Part shown: positions 35,842-46,867 of the stretch, in pieces
Layout of the letters: every line of letters starts with the position of its first letter
Position numbering within the stretch: the first letter of the stretch is position 1
DNA from: Plantago ovata
Lineage: Eukaryota; Streptophyta; Magnoliopsida; Lamiales; Plantaginaceae
Assembly: GCA_028274465.1 (NCBI GenBank)
Contig: CM051456.1
Location: 9,327,745-9,391,744, forward strand
Reading direction: 5' to 3'
DNA length: 64,000 bases
The notes under the pieces: model-generated
What the model was told of the DNA's origin: nothing
What the model saw: the letters and a program-made list of their open reading frames with translations, nothing else
Database searches by the model: none
Position numbers and translations under genes: made by a program

Positions 35842-35908
35842 ACTGATTTTACCCTGCATTAAAAGATAGAAGGAGTGATTTTACCTTGCATTAAAAGATA
35901 GGAGTGAT
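35842..35908. repeat. Imperfect tandem duplication, about 33 bp
   Basis: Two copies of a unit beginning GATTTTACCCTGCATTAAAA, the second reading CTTGC. No known function. Confidence 0.6.
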
Positions 35909-35984
35909 ATGGAAGCACTACTAGTACAGGTAAGTAAAATACATTCGTCTATCGGCATAGGGTGGAGGAGCGTGATCCTAGGTT

Positions 35985-36553
35985 GTAAGTTTCTTTCAAA
36001 CTTGGAGTGAGGAATGGACTGTAAGTTCCATTGCGTTTGAGAAAACTCGACGCTTCATGGAACTATAGGGAATTTATTTTAAACTACTTGCTCCTTGTTC
36101 GTCTTTCGAGTGTAGAGCGAGGAATAGACTATAGTTTCCATCCGTTCGGAAAAGCGACGTGGACTGGAAATAGATAATTTATTTTAAACTACTCGTTTTA
36201 CACTCAGAAAGCGTTGGTTTTGTTCTTGGCCTGGTTTTGTCGCATGGCTGTGGTTGCTGCTTTGTTTTCTGGACTTGGTTCTCATTCCCTTTGTTTAAGT
36301 GGAGCTTCCTTTGGCAATTTTGATGCTATGGCCATTGTTTACTCATTCTTCTTGGGAGCTTCTCTTCTCACTGGTTTTGGTGTGGAAGTTGATCGGTTCG
36401 GATTGAAGCATCTTTATATTTTGCTTTGCTTCTAGCCCAGGGGTTGTATTCTTAGGTCTGTTAGTACGGGCCACCTCTCGATTCTCCTTTGTACTCATTT
36501 GTGAGCATTTATTATGCTCTTTATATTATATAATTATTTTGACCGTTTCAAAA
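35985..36553 (+). mobile_element. 5'-truncated LINE (L1-like), plus orientation
   Basis: The 3' end reads GTGAGCATTTATTATGCTC, then TTTGACCGTTTCAAAAAA and a TA-rich stretch, matching the minus-oriented LINE at 9081 when reversed. The last part has a short open frame (36214-36435) in a T-rich, G-rich context with no recognisable domain. The 5' boundary is uncertain and could lie as far left as 35714, where ATATATATA might pair with the same string after the tail. Confidence 0.6.
36012..36192 (+). repeat. Two units shared with the LINE at 9.5 kb
   Basis: GAGGAATGGACTGTAAGTTC and GAGGAATAGACTATAGTTTC each begin a unit that ends ATTTATTTTAAACTACT. Spacing is about 110 bp. The same pair is present, reversed, at 9476-9690. 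Confidence 0.7.
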
Positions 36554-36559
36554 AATATA

Positions 36560-36942
36560 TATATACAACCGGTTTAAAATCAATTCCGTCGCAAAATTAC
36601 GACGGACCTGTTTTTATCCAAACCGGCTACAACACGATTCCGTCAAAAAATCCGTCGCTAATTTACGACGGACCATAATTCCGTCGGAGTTTATTTTCTT
36701 TATTTTATTTTTTATTTTCTTCTTATATTATCCGTCAACAAATCTGTCAATAATTTTTGTCGTAAAATTTTTCGACGGACTTTACGACGCTACAATTCCA
36801 TCGAGATATACTACGACGGAATTTATGACGGAATGAGCGCGATGACAACTTCTGTTGGTTTTCCGTCGTAAATATATTTTTTACGACGGAATGGAATTCC
36901 GTCATAAATTGTCCGTCGTTTTTTGGATGTTTTCTTGTAGTG
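36560..36942. mobile_element. CACTA (En/Spm-type) terminal fragment
   Basis: The right edge TTTTCTTGTAGTG is the inverted CACTACAAGAAAA terminus. Inside are about ten TCCGTCGTAA / TTACGACGGA-type motifs, the subterminal transposase-binding repeats of this superfamily. The other end is absent, so it is a remnant. Confidence 0.75.
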
Positions 36943-37772
36943 ATAGTTAAGTATAATAAAAGTAAATAAGTGAACAAAATCGGCGTATAAATTGGATTCC
37001 CATATAATTTTAACATGGACCGTTCATGTGATACCAAACGTTTCTTCTAACTCTGTTGTTGGTTGGGCAAAAATCTTGTGAGTTTACAAGGGGTGGTGAA
37101 AGGTACAAAACATGTGAAATACTTTTAATGACTCTTTTCGTCATGAAATTGATCAGATCAATCAGTTCTCAACTTTCAACAGAGCTAACCGCAACCAGTC
37201 GTCTGTTTCCCCTTAAACATAACATACTACTAGTACTAAACAAAATTGGGATATAGAATATTAGAACTAAACAAACACAAGTTTGCAGAATCGGAATCTG
37301 CAGTATAGAGGGATTTCTTATGTTAAATAGCTAGCATGCGCGCTGTAGCAACTTTATAATACTAGTAATAACAATAATAATGTTGCAGGGTAGATGGCAC
37401 AAGGCGAGGGACATTAACAATTACTAGTCCTAGCTCATTATAATTGCACTCACCACCATTCCCTTTGCTGCTCCTTTAAGCTACGTTACCTTTTTTTTCT
37501 GTTCCTTTCAACTTAATTAATTGGTCTTTTTTTAACTTGCAAGTCCAGTATGCTCTAATCTCACATAACAACATAATTAATGTTATTTGTAGTGCATTTT
37601 ATCTTAATTTACACTTCACCGGTCACCACTGCTTCAAAAATAATCTCATTCCTCTTCTATTAAGTCTTTATCACATTTCACATACATGCTTCCTCTTTTT
37701 TTCAATTGCATATATACACCAGTCTACAACAACGCCACACATTAATTTATCATCCAGAATATCTATAACTAA
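36943..37772. other. Intergenic, no gene seen
   Basis: AT-rich. Short ORFs at 37056 and 37537 lack domains. Nothing supported. Confidence 0.4.
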
Positions 37773-38091
37773 GAGCACTGGTTATTGAGGCTTCTTTGAG
37801 CTTAATTTGTACTTTAAGTCCCAAAGAAGCCTAAAAACACCTCCAGTGGAGTCTTCTAAATAGTAGCCCTTGGAAAAGGTCTACTAAATAGTAGCCCTCA
37901 AAGAAGTCTCAATATTAATATTTTATGGTTTATTATTTATATGGTTTGTTAATGGAGTAGCAATATAGTATATGGAGCCCACAAAGAAGCCATAATTAAG
38001 CGCCAAACTATTGGAGTCTTCAATTTGAAATATGCTTCTTTTGGGGCTTCTATATTTGTAGCCCTATTTATGCCCCAAACCATAAATGCTC
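37773..38091. mobile_element. PIF/Harbinger-type MITE, 319 bp
   Basis: Starts GAGCACTGGTTATTGAGG and ends, inverted, GAGCATTTATGGTTTGGGG, flanked by TAA at 37770-37772 and 38092-38094, the 3-bp target duplication of Tourist/Harbinger elements. The interior repeats AAAGAAG and AGTAGCCCT motifs. Similar GGAGCCCAC and AAGCC wording at 42540-42780 may be a decayed relative. Confidence 0.7.
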
Positions 38092-38787
38092 TAACACCAT
38101 GAGATTATTATCTATATGCATATTGATATATTGATGTTGTTGTAATATGATTATATGAAAGTTGGTGTGAGAGTATTGAGTGATTAGACTTCTTCATTCC
38201 CAAGGACCATAAGAATAAAAGGAGGGGACACTCAAGTGTAGGCACAAACATACCATGATTTTGAGGGTCACTCCCTCACTCTTATAAGGATACTCCAAAG
38301 TTACTGACGCCATCATTTCGCATGTCGTCCACCCTTTTTGCTTCTCCTTCCATTTTTGTCTCCAACATTTAACATGCATGGAGAGGATTTATTTTTCTAG
38401 CACAACCAAATCAACAAGTATTATACGACAATAACCTTACGAATTAATTCTAATAGCTAACAAATCACGCAAGTCGAATCACTAAAGCTTCAAATTTTAA
38501 ACAAAAGAATTCAAATCAAGTTGATGTGTAATTTGATGCGTAATGTGCATAAAACTATGCGAATATTGATCCACATTTTAATCGTTCCATGTAAAAGTGT
38601 GTGTATTTATTCACTAGTAATGGTATAGAAGAGTAGAAGAGGAGCCATAGAAATCATGAAGTTGAGGATAGGCATGGCACAGAAAGTGTGAACATCATCA
38701 ACTCCCTTCATTTTCAGCCACCTGGTTCCTAAATTACTCTTATCTCCCTCCCTTAGCCCTTCACAAGCAACATCTCTCAGGTCATAC

Positions 38788-38796
38788 CTATAAATA
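38788..38796 (+). promoter_or_regulatory. TATA box of the 122-aa membrane protein gene
   Basis: CTATAAATA about 110 bp before the ATG at 38903, followed by a CA-rich leader. Confidence 0.7.
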
Positions 38797-38902
38797 AAGA
38801 ACACCCCATTTTTCAAACACACAAAATCCCAAGAACCACCGTTCTAACACACTCCATTCCCCCTCTGAGTTACCAAACAACACACATTACGTGACACTCC
38901 AA

Positions 38903-39271
38903 ATGGCACCTCTTCTAATCTTCACATTTCTATCCCTCATCTGCATCACCAGCAATGCTGAAACCCGAGAACACGGTCTCAGCAACCAGAACCCAATCGC
39001 GCTCACTCCACAAGCAGTCGAGTTTTTCCACCCCAAGTCAAATGCAGCTGCTGGCCCTTCCCTGCCCTTAGCCGCCTCCGTAGAATCCACTCCTGCTCAT
39101 GAGAGCGTAGCATCAGCCCACGAGAAGAAGCAGATGGGAGCAGGAGCTATTGTTGCCATTCCACTGGTGTTTGTTTTTGCAGGACTCATTGCAATGGGAG
39201 CTTACTATGTGGTGAGAAAGCGTAGAGCTAACTTGCGAAGAGCTAGCCCCGAGGAGCCATTGCAAGCATGA
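38903..39271 (+). CDS. Secreted single-pass membrane protein, 122 aa
   Basis: Single exon. A signal peptide (about 1-19, MAPLLIFTFLSLICITSNA) is followed by a short Pro/Ala/Ser/His-containing ectodomain (20-75), a membrane segment (about 79-104, GAGAIVAIPLVFVFAGLIAM), and a basic juxtamembrane tail VRKRRANLRRASPEEPLQA. The type-I layout puts the ectodomain outside the cell and a 17-residue tail in the cytosol. The start is the ATG with an AAATGGC context. The tail pattern (basic, then N-RRA) matches the 171-aa protein at 53653. Ectodomain Pro residues (SLPLAAS, STPAHES) could be hydroxylated, but it is too short and poor in Pro for a classical arabinogalactan protein. Function unknown; a good TATA box supports expression. 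Confidence 0.8.
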   Translation: MAPLLIFTFLSLICITSNAETREHGLSNQNPIALTPQAVEFFHPKSNAAAGPSLPLAASVESTPAHESVASAHEKKQMGAGAIVAIPLVFVFAGLIAMGAYYVVRKRRANLRRASPEEPLQA

Positions 39272-40684
39272 TGAGGAGATTAAGGAACCGGCATTAGGTT
39301 AGGATGTGGTTCCACTGTTCCTTTGAGTATTGTCTTTTGGTGTGTGGAATGTAGCCGTTCACTTATATCTTAGCTTCGCGTGTATGATATTCGCTCAATG
39401 CTAGTATCCGTATGGTATCTTTCAATAGTTTGGCTGCCGATTTTTAGAGAAGTAACCGCAAAAACAGGGGAAACAAGCGCTAAAACTAATCTGCTATAAT
39501 CATTTTGACAGAGATTTCCAACATTCTGTTGAACTTCCAAGACCAAACAAATTGTAGGATAGCAGAAAAATGCTATGATCCCAAAAAAAGTGGTTTCACT
39601 TGCTCCTTAGATAAAACAGTTATAGTGATTTTGGTGCATAAGAATGTTCTAGTCCTACCAAACACCACTCATGCAACATTTTGCAAAAAGGAAGACTAAA
39701 AAGGAAAGTAAAGATGGCGAACTAATTAAATTGGGATTTGAAGAACTTGCAGCAAAGCAACAATAATTACTCTTTCAACCTGGAAAGACCATGCTTTTAT
39801 AGTTTGGTACTCTGGTAATCATATATTTTGAACGAAAATAGATTAGCACTGAAAGCAGGATGCAGAGCAATCGGATCATCGGAAATGAATGAGTACAGAC
39901 AGTAAACAACCAGCCGGTGTGGTTAATATCCAGAATACTAATTGGCAAACGGACCACACAGATGAATAGAATGACATGATGAACAAGAACATGAACACAA
40001 GTCCCCACTGATATGATGGTCTTAAAATCGCGATATATGAGACCTGGGATCCCACATCAGTGGTATGTGGTATTGGCTGGGTGGGGGGGTGGGGGGGGGG
40101 GGGGGGGGGGCGACACCCCACAATACCCACCCCTGCCTCCTCCCCTGTCAATCACAATTCACAATGGAAACTAAGCAAATGAACATATGTAGCAGCAGCA
40201 TGCTAATAAGGCTCACTCACTCATGCAGCATAACTAAACAGATAAATATAAGACACATGAACAACTGCAGGTCTACTGATCAAAATCCTAATTGCAAGGC
40301 ATGGGACTTGGATCCCAAATTGGGGCACTGATCTTTTATGAGCACATGGTTTTGCTCTTTTACATAAAATCCAACTTTTGAGGTCGGATTCTCCTAAGGT
40401 TCTCATCATCTACACGCAATCAGAACACATATATATACTACCAAACCAAAGGTATGAGAATAGGAGGAATAACAAGAACACAGAATGCTAATAAGGCTCA
40501 ATCACAGTGTAACACACTCATTGTGAATACACAAATGAATGCATATGCAGGGTAAACAAAGATGAATCTTAAAGTTAGATGCCAATTAACAACGCAACTG
40601 TAGATTATTTCACATGCTTTCAAATTGGTAAGTATTAAGTACTGCACTGTAGTAGTTCATAGAACACAGATTCTCACATGCTTT
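39272..40684. other. Intergenic between convergent genes
   Basis: Lies between two convergent genes, so both 3' UTRs must fall here. It contains the poly-G tract at 40082-40110 and a repeated AATGCTAATAAGGCTCA phrase (about 40199 and 40485). No gene supported. Confidence 0.5.
40082..40110. repeat. Poly-G tract (G-quadruplex-prone)
   Basis: Runs of G broken only by two T residues. Long G runs are unstable and often mis-sized in assemblies. Quadruplex formation is possible but not shown. Confidence 0.9.
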
Positions 40685-41995
40685 CTATCTAGGCGTATGG
40701 ATTGTAAAGTAAGTTTGAAGAATAGCTACACTGAGAAGCGTTACCGTCGCAAGCACAGCAATAATTTTCCACGGTTTCTCCGAATAAGTCTGCATCAGGT
40801 ATGCAATCCAAGTGTTAACCTTCTTGGAGCAGTGTCTCTCTATGTTATACCTTATTTCTCCAAGATCATACACTCCATCCCATCCAAAGGTGTCAAGATC
40901 TTTAAATATCTTCACCACTTCATCATCGCAACCAAGGGCATTCAACACTATCCCTTTCTCCCTCAGAAGCTTCACGTCGTTGGAGTTCTCAATCAGCGAC
41001 TTCGTGAAGTTAACCAACGATAACGTGAAGTTCTCTCCAACCGGAAGAAACATCTCATACGCCATAAGGTTGCTGTACTTCACAAAGAAAGGGATTGAGA
41101 CAAAAAAGGGCGGCAAAAAGAGTTGTCCATATAATGAAGTCGAATTGAAGCTAATAGCTTCTGGCCCATATTGACTTCGCATGATATGGATGCCCTTTGC
41201 TTTCAAACTTGTGACTGAACGAAACCGATACGTATCCTCCTGCCGGGCATGGTATGCCCCAGACGAAAGGGAAACAACACCGATAACTGCTGTCAGTTTG
41301 CGATGTAGTGCATCCAGAAGGTGGATTGAATCCGTCCACGTACAGAGTGGTTTCGAGTCCCATATTTCTTTTCCCACTCTCATGGTTGTGTAAAGCAATG
41401 CGTCGTAATTAGACGCTCCTTTCTTCTCAGACTGCAAGCATAGCAAGAACCTAACAATCCAAAAAGGAACTTGATTCTCCAGCTTGTAGAGATCTGTGAC
41501 AATGATATTTATCGTTCCCTGACCGAAGTAAGAATGTAAGGCCTCTAGCAGAGGCCGTGGTTTATCCGGATCATGGTCGAATTCCAGAATCATATAGTAT
41601 ATCACGAAGCTCGCGTCATGGAGGATCATCCAAGCCAGAGCCTCATCGTCGAACTCAACATTCTCATACCAACCCCGTACCTCATCAATCCGCTTCATGA
41701 TCTTCTGCTTGTAGAACACTTTGTCTTTACCCACATTGTCACTCTGCGAAATGAACGACTCGAAACACCTCTGCTTAAAGAGCTCGGCGTATTGCAGCTC
41801 TGGTTTGCCATGGTGGTAAGGCCCCAATGAGAGGAGAACAGGATCGTAGACATTAGGACGGGCCTGTCTGTTCCTCAGATGAAGAGGCACTCTTCGAATT
41901 CGGTTTGGCGGAGATTTTAATCCGTCAAACATGTCAATATTGATAATTGTGGAAGTGTCATGTGAAGTGTAGTTTTGTGATGAGAGGTTACTCAT
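40685..41995 (-). CDS. DUF247 (UPF0481) protein
   Basis: An intronless 436-aa reading frame, typical length and structure for this plant family. Family hallmarks are visible: PNVYDPVLLSLGPYHHGKPE near the N-terminus (about 48-67), ALAWMILHDASFVIYYM, NIIVTDLYKLENQVPFWIVR, and a C-terminal membrane helix IIAVLATVTLLSVAILQTYF before a short tail. The start used is the first ATG (MSNLSSQNYT); a second in-frame Met (MFDGLKSPPN, residue 22) is possible. DUF247 proteins are mostly uncharacterised; grass members take part in self-incompatibility. Proteins of this family usually occur in tandem clusters, but here there is one copy. It converges with the gene ending at 39271. Confidence 0.93.
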   Translation of the reverse strand: MSNLSSQNYTSHDTSTIINIDMFDGLKSPPNRIRRVPLHLRNRQARPNVYDPVLLSLGPYHHGKPELQYAELFKQRCFESFISQSDNVGKDKVFYKQKIMKRIDEVRGWYENVEFDDEALAWMILHDASFVIYYMILEFDHDPDKPRPLLEALHSYFGQGTINIIVTDLYKLENQVPFWIVRFLLCLQSEKKGASNYDALLYTTMRVGKEIWDSKPLCTWTDSIHLLDALHRKLTAVIGVVSLSSGAYHARQEDTYRFRSVTSLKAKGIHIMRSQYGPEAISFNSTSLYGQLFLPPFFVSIPFFVKYSNLMAYEMFLPVGENFTLSLVNFTKSLIENSNDVKLLREKGIVLNALGCDDEVVKIFKDLDTFGWDGVYDLGEIRYNIERHCSKKVNTWIAYLMQTYSEKPWKIIAVLATVTLLSVAILQTYFTIHTPR

Positions 41996-43778
41996 CTCTC
42001 GGATTACTGGAAGCTGTTGAGTCTGAGCTCAAGTTTCAGGATTAACTTAACCACGGAAGAATGCAACGCGTTTTCTTTTGACTGAGAAAAATATACTACT
42101 ACTAGTAGTAATTCATATTTAAGTCCATTAAACAAGATTTGATATAAAGTAGTTTTGATATGCACGCAAGATAAGATTATTTTTCGAAAAAAGACAAACA
42201 TATATAACGTTTGTGCTGTTGAATATTGCACAGAAATCGCCATTTTAATTAATAGTATCTTCATGGTTTTCCTGAACCACTTCACATCACTAGAGACAGT
42301 GGTGGTGGAGTTTTGTGGACTTTTAAATTACTTGTGCTATTAAAAACTGATCAGTGATGGATGGAGTAAGACTTTCAGTTTATATTCATGATTCATTCCC
42401 GTGACTAAGTTCTTTTCTTTTTCAGTTTACAACGGACGAAAACTTTGTTAAACATATCAACAGAGTAGGTGAATCCACTGGAATTATTAATTTTCAGGTC
42501 CAAGTATTATATACTCCGTGATCTGTATGCATTCCATAATTAGGGGTGGCAATTTAGATGGTTAGGGTTTTTTGCTACAATTATACTACGTAATTGTAGC
42601 CCCAAATAAATCCCAATATTAATAAACAATGTAGAATTTGAATTTAGAAAAGACAAATTAGATGGTTAGTGTGTATGAGTCATGTGGAGCCCACTAAAAA
42701 GTCACAAATAAGCCGAAAACCATTGTAAACTCAAAATATTTTGGAATCTCTTTTAGAGAACTAGTAGACCAAGCATTCTAACCTCGTCTCACTTTTCTTC
42801 TCCTTTTCGTTCTCAAAATCAAGCTTTGGGGCTTATAATGAAATAAGCTTCAAGATTGAAGCCAACAATTACTAGTGCTAATGAATGACTGTAGTCTGAG
42901 CTAAACGGGGAAAACCCATTTTAACCACTTCTGTATGGGTTTTGCTTGCAATGATAGTTAAGTAGTACTACTAATATTCTACCTAGAGGTTAACCATTGG
43001 ACTCTAAGGCATACAAGAAATCCGCTCTTTTGCATTTGCAGTATTGTAATCGGAATTATGCACATTTGAAAGAGACGGTTAAAACTGGAAACAGGGACCA
43101 TGTGCGCGCGAACACACACACGAAGAAAAGAGGAATCAGGTCACTGAGAGTTGTTTAGATCACAAGAAGGTAGTGAGGTAGCACGGAATGTTGCCTTGTT
43201 CAGTGGACAATGAAGCCATCCAGTAAAACTCAAGACGATGAATTATCAAACAGTTTTAGCAAATGGAAGAAATGTGATATTCAAGAATTCCATTTAGCCA
43301 CATAACTCCCAAGATAATTCAGATCAGACTATATTGGTACCAGCCAATCCTAATGGTAAAACTCCAGATATTTTATGGGTGCAGGGATTATCAGAGGTAA
43401 AATGAAACATTTCATAACTTCTTATACTGATATACCAAAGGAAGCATGCCGAAAAGGAAATGACGAAACATAATGGAAAACACAAGTGACCCATGTAGTT
43501 TTACAAAATTCAGATCCAGCTATTTATCAGGGAAAAGAACCATGAAACTTGAAGCAGCTTCAGATTCTAAATCACTTTCACATGGTGCAATGAAGATATT
43601 AAACGACACTTTTTCTTTTTTTCTCCTTCGTGAAATAAAGGCATTTGTCCATGACAAAGCAAGAAATGCACGGTGGTTTGAATCTTTGAGATGATTCAGA
43701 AGCAAAAGATACAAATAGAGAGGCCATATTGTAAGATCTTAGAGATAAATTAATAGTGTTCAAGTTATGGAGATGCTC
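41996..43778. other. DUF247 upstream region and spacer
   Basis: The upstream side of DUF247 lies at 41996-42300. The part 42540-42790 looks like a decayed MITE (see 37773). The part 43000-43778 is probably the 3' UTR and flank of the minus-strand 79-aa gene. Short ORFs here lack domains. Confidence 0.45.
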
Positions 43779-45195
43779 CTACCATCCACGTGAGCTAAGA
43801 GACTGAATGACAGATCCAAACATCTTGTCCACAGATTTATTCCACATATGGGCAAACCCTTGGCGGGATTCCTTTCCAAATATAAGCTCTTTGGGCTGAG
43901 AATTTGACAAAAGAAGCATGTCACCATAATGAAATGGAAAAAAGAAAAAAGACTCTGAATATCACATGGTGAAAGAAAGAGTCAAGATCTTAATAGCCAG
44001 CCTCTAAAGATTTAAAGTTTATAATCATCACCTCATATTAAACAATAAAAGAAGCATACAGATATACAGACTGAAAGAAGGGCAGAACAAGCTAAATACT
44101 ACGAAGTATCAATTTATGAAAATTGAGCAGTAGTTGTAAACCTAATAAGTTGTTACCTAAATCGAGGTATGACGATCACCTTATATTTTATTAAGATATA
44201 AGAGGAAGCAGCATGCAGATATCGGAGCCAAGAAAAGCAGAACAAACTCAAACTCCAATTTATCACACATTAGCTGTAAAACCAAGTATAGTATTTGTGC
44301 TAAAATAACCATTTTCACAACTCGCCTTTAGCAATAAATCTGATGGGGAAATAGAATACTTGGGCACACACTGAGATTCACCTCTTCATATTTCCTGCAA
44401 CATCCTTTCTCTATCCAGTGATACTTTGTGTGATGATATCTAACATGTGTCAATAAATTTATCCACCATTTCCAAGTTTCTCATCCCTTTCCCCAACACT
44501 TTATATGCCACGAGCCTAAAAATTTACCGAGAGAAAATACCAAAACACGAATCCTTTGAACTAACTATGCATAGTTTCTATTGCATGCTTTAAGGGTACA
44601 GGTCAACAAGAAATATATCCCAATTCCCAACCCAGAAAAACAACACAAATGTATTAGTATAACATAACAAAATCAGATCCCACATTGCACCTATCTGTTT
44701 AATCCATTTCAACGGTTCCTTTCCAATTACTAATGCTTTACAATTCCCTCCATGTTAACAACATGGTAGTTTCAGTATATTTTTATTGATAATTTTTTAT
44801 CCATACTTTCTGGACTTACTGAATCCACAAAATGAATCAAAGTTTTGGCAGGGCAAAACGCCCAGCTATAACAATATCCCTCAATCAATGCAATCCAGCA
44901 TAGCAAATTTAGAATCTATTGCGATACCAAAATTAGGGTTTCATAGACCAAAACAAATATGGGGTAAAATTGAGAGCTAGAAGTACAATCTGACCTGATA
45001 CCGAGTATCGGAGATGGATTGGTAAATGCTTTTTCGCTGTTCGAATATCACAGCTCCGGTTAAAATGGTCCCTAGCGCAGCGCCTAAGAGACGCTCCTGA
45101 AAATTTACATAAAGAGAGAATTTAACAAAAGTATGGGGATAATTTGACTGAATGTGACACAGATAAGTAAGTACCTGAGCAAGAACGCTGATCAT
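43779..45195 (-). CDS. Small 79-aa protein in three exons, conserved-looking
   Basis: Minus-strand exons 45175-45195, 44995-45096 and 43779-43895 have GT-AG borders and phase-0 joins, and yield 79 aa ending SRGW and TAG. The sequence opens MISVLAQ, continues ERLLGAALGTILTGAVIFEQ (a single hydrophobic helix at about 9-27), RKSIYQSIS, then FGKESRQGFAHMWNKSVDKM and IQSLSSRGW. The helix followed by a basic stretch, with a WNK-VD-FG core, looks like a small organelle membrane subunit, but I cannot name the family. Two clean introns inside 240 coding bases argue strongly for a real gene. It lies head-to-head with the PDI gene, 1.7 kb apart. Confidence 0.75.
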
Positions 45196-45438
45196 GGCGA
45201 TTGAGATCGGTTGCGAAGACGACGACTATTGAAGACGAAAGATTGCCTTGGACTGGAAGAAGGTAAGGTTGATTTTCTCTTCTGAATGAAAAATGTCTAT
45301 CCAATTTCTTTGCTCCTCCCTTCGGCTTTTCATTGGGGCCAATGTGCAAACTTTAAAAACTTCGCCTATATGCAAAGTCTCCCCCCAAAATTTGAAATAT
45401 GATACTTTAGTCCACAATGTTATACTCTCCCTCGTGTT

Positions 45439-45908
45439 CTCGGGTGTATTTCGAACCGAACAGTGACCTTTCCTTGATGAAATTTCCTTCGTTAATGTTC
45501 ATGTTTGATCGGTTCGTGTTCAGTGCGTTAATTAGCAATTTTATACTCGTTGATGTTATGTTCGTTTCGTTCATTCGTGTAAGAAAATATAAGAAAAGTT
45601 CAAACTTACAATAATAATCGAACATTTTGAATCATTTAAACTAAAGTAGTATATAAAAGTCATTTTATAAGGCAGAACATTACAATAATAAGAATAATAA
45701 ACACACACTCCTTTGTTTTTACAAATTATTATATGTATTTATTATACACTATAAAATTGTTGCAATAAAACTATAATACACCTTTGTTTTGTGAACCGTT
45801 TGTGAACTACCTAAATATATCTGTGTTCATCGTTAGCTTAACGAATCGTTCAATTTGACCGGACAATTTCTCGAATTTTTCACGAACTCAGTTCATTTAC
45901 ACCCCCTA
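45439..45908. mobile_element. hAT-like MITE, 470 bp
   Basis: Flanked by CTCGTGTT (45431-45438) and CTCGTGTA (45909-45916), 7 of 8 identical. The right end, inverted, is TAGGGGGTGTAAATGAACTG and the left is CTCGGGTGTATTTCGAACCG, a diverged match. TTCGTT and GAAC motifs recur inside. It sits between the 79-aa gene and PDI. Confidence 0.6.
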
Positions 45909-45916
45909 CTCGTGTA

Positions 45917-46867
45917 CAGTGCAATTTGACTTAGTATGGAGGGAGTTAATGGTGTAAATATATGTCCAAAGCGCTTTACTACGAAACAAGATGAAGTATG
46001 ACGATCTCGAATAATGAAGTGAGTGCCTAAGTCTACGTCAGGCTAAAGGTTCGAGGGTTACTTTGAGCCTACGCTATGACCAGAAGATAGTTACAAATAT
46101 CAAATTATCTAGAAGAAGACTCCGAAGTAATCTAGGAGCTACGGAGCAGAGAATCCCCGAAGTACTCAGGACACTCAGTACAAGCCAAAAGTCCACAATT
46201 AAGTCATTATCTTGTACTATTTGTATACAATTGTATAAGGATTCTTGTCAATAGATGATAGGTCATAATATGGGTTAAGAGAGTCATATGCACCTTAAGG
46301 TCATAGAGACACAAACATTATTGATCAAAATTTGTCCTATACTAATCCGAACAACCTTAGTTTTGCCGGACTTAGAGCTTGGCCTTGAAATCTCTCTTGT
46401 TTGCCTTCATCTTGAAGCTTGTGGTTGACATCTCTCTACAACTTACAAAAATTATGGTGTCATTAATGGCAGTTACGAAACTTCACCAACTATAACATTG
46501 AGTGAATCCGCCATTAATTTTAAATAAAATTATCCTTCATACACATTATAATTAAATTGTACTCCGTGCTTTATATATTTTTATAAATTTAAAACTGTGT
46601 CTAAATTGTTTCCAAATCTCAAGATTTTAATAGCCTAAATAATCTTTGCAATCACAAGAATCGAGTCTTCCATTTATGATCTACCACAACGTTAGTATGA
46701 AGCCGTGATTGAAGGTATTCTTAGTTTAGAAAATTTAATTGAATGGTACTCCAATTATTAAAAATAAAATAAAATAGAAGTCTTACTAGTAGTAGTCTAG
46801 TACCAAATCCGACTTCGTCAGATCTCACTCTCAGTCATAAACCCACTCCGATCCGATTCTCACAAAA
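45917..46867. other. Upstream region of PDI
   Basis: AT-rich, no gene. The leader before the PDI ATG (about 46805-46867) is C/T-rich. No clear TATA box within 100 bp. Confidence 0.4.

Noticed and set aside
39876-40151. ORFs over the poly-G tract
   Set aside because: Pro/Gly runs come from homopolymer DNA; no homology or promoter.
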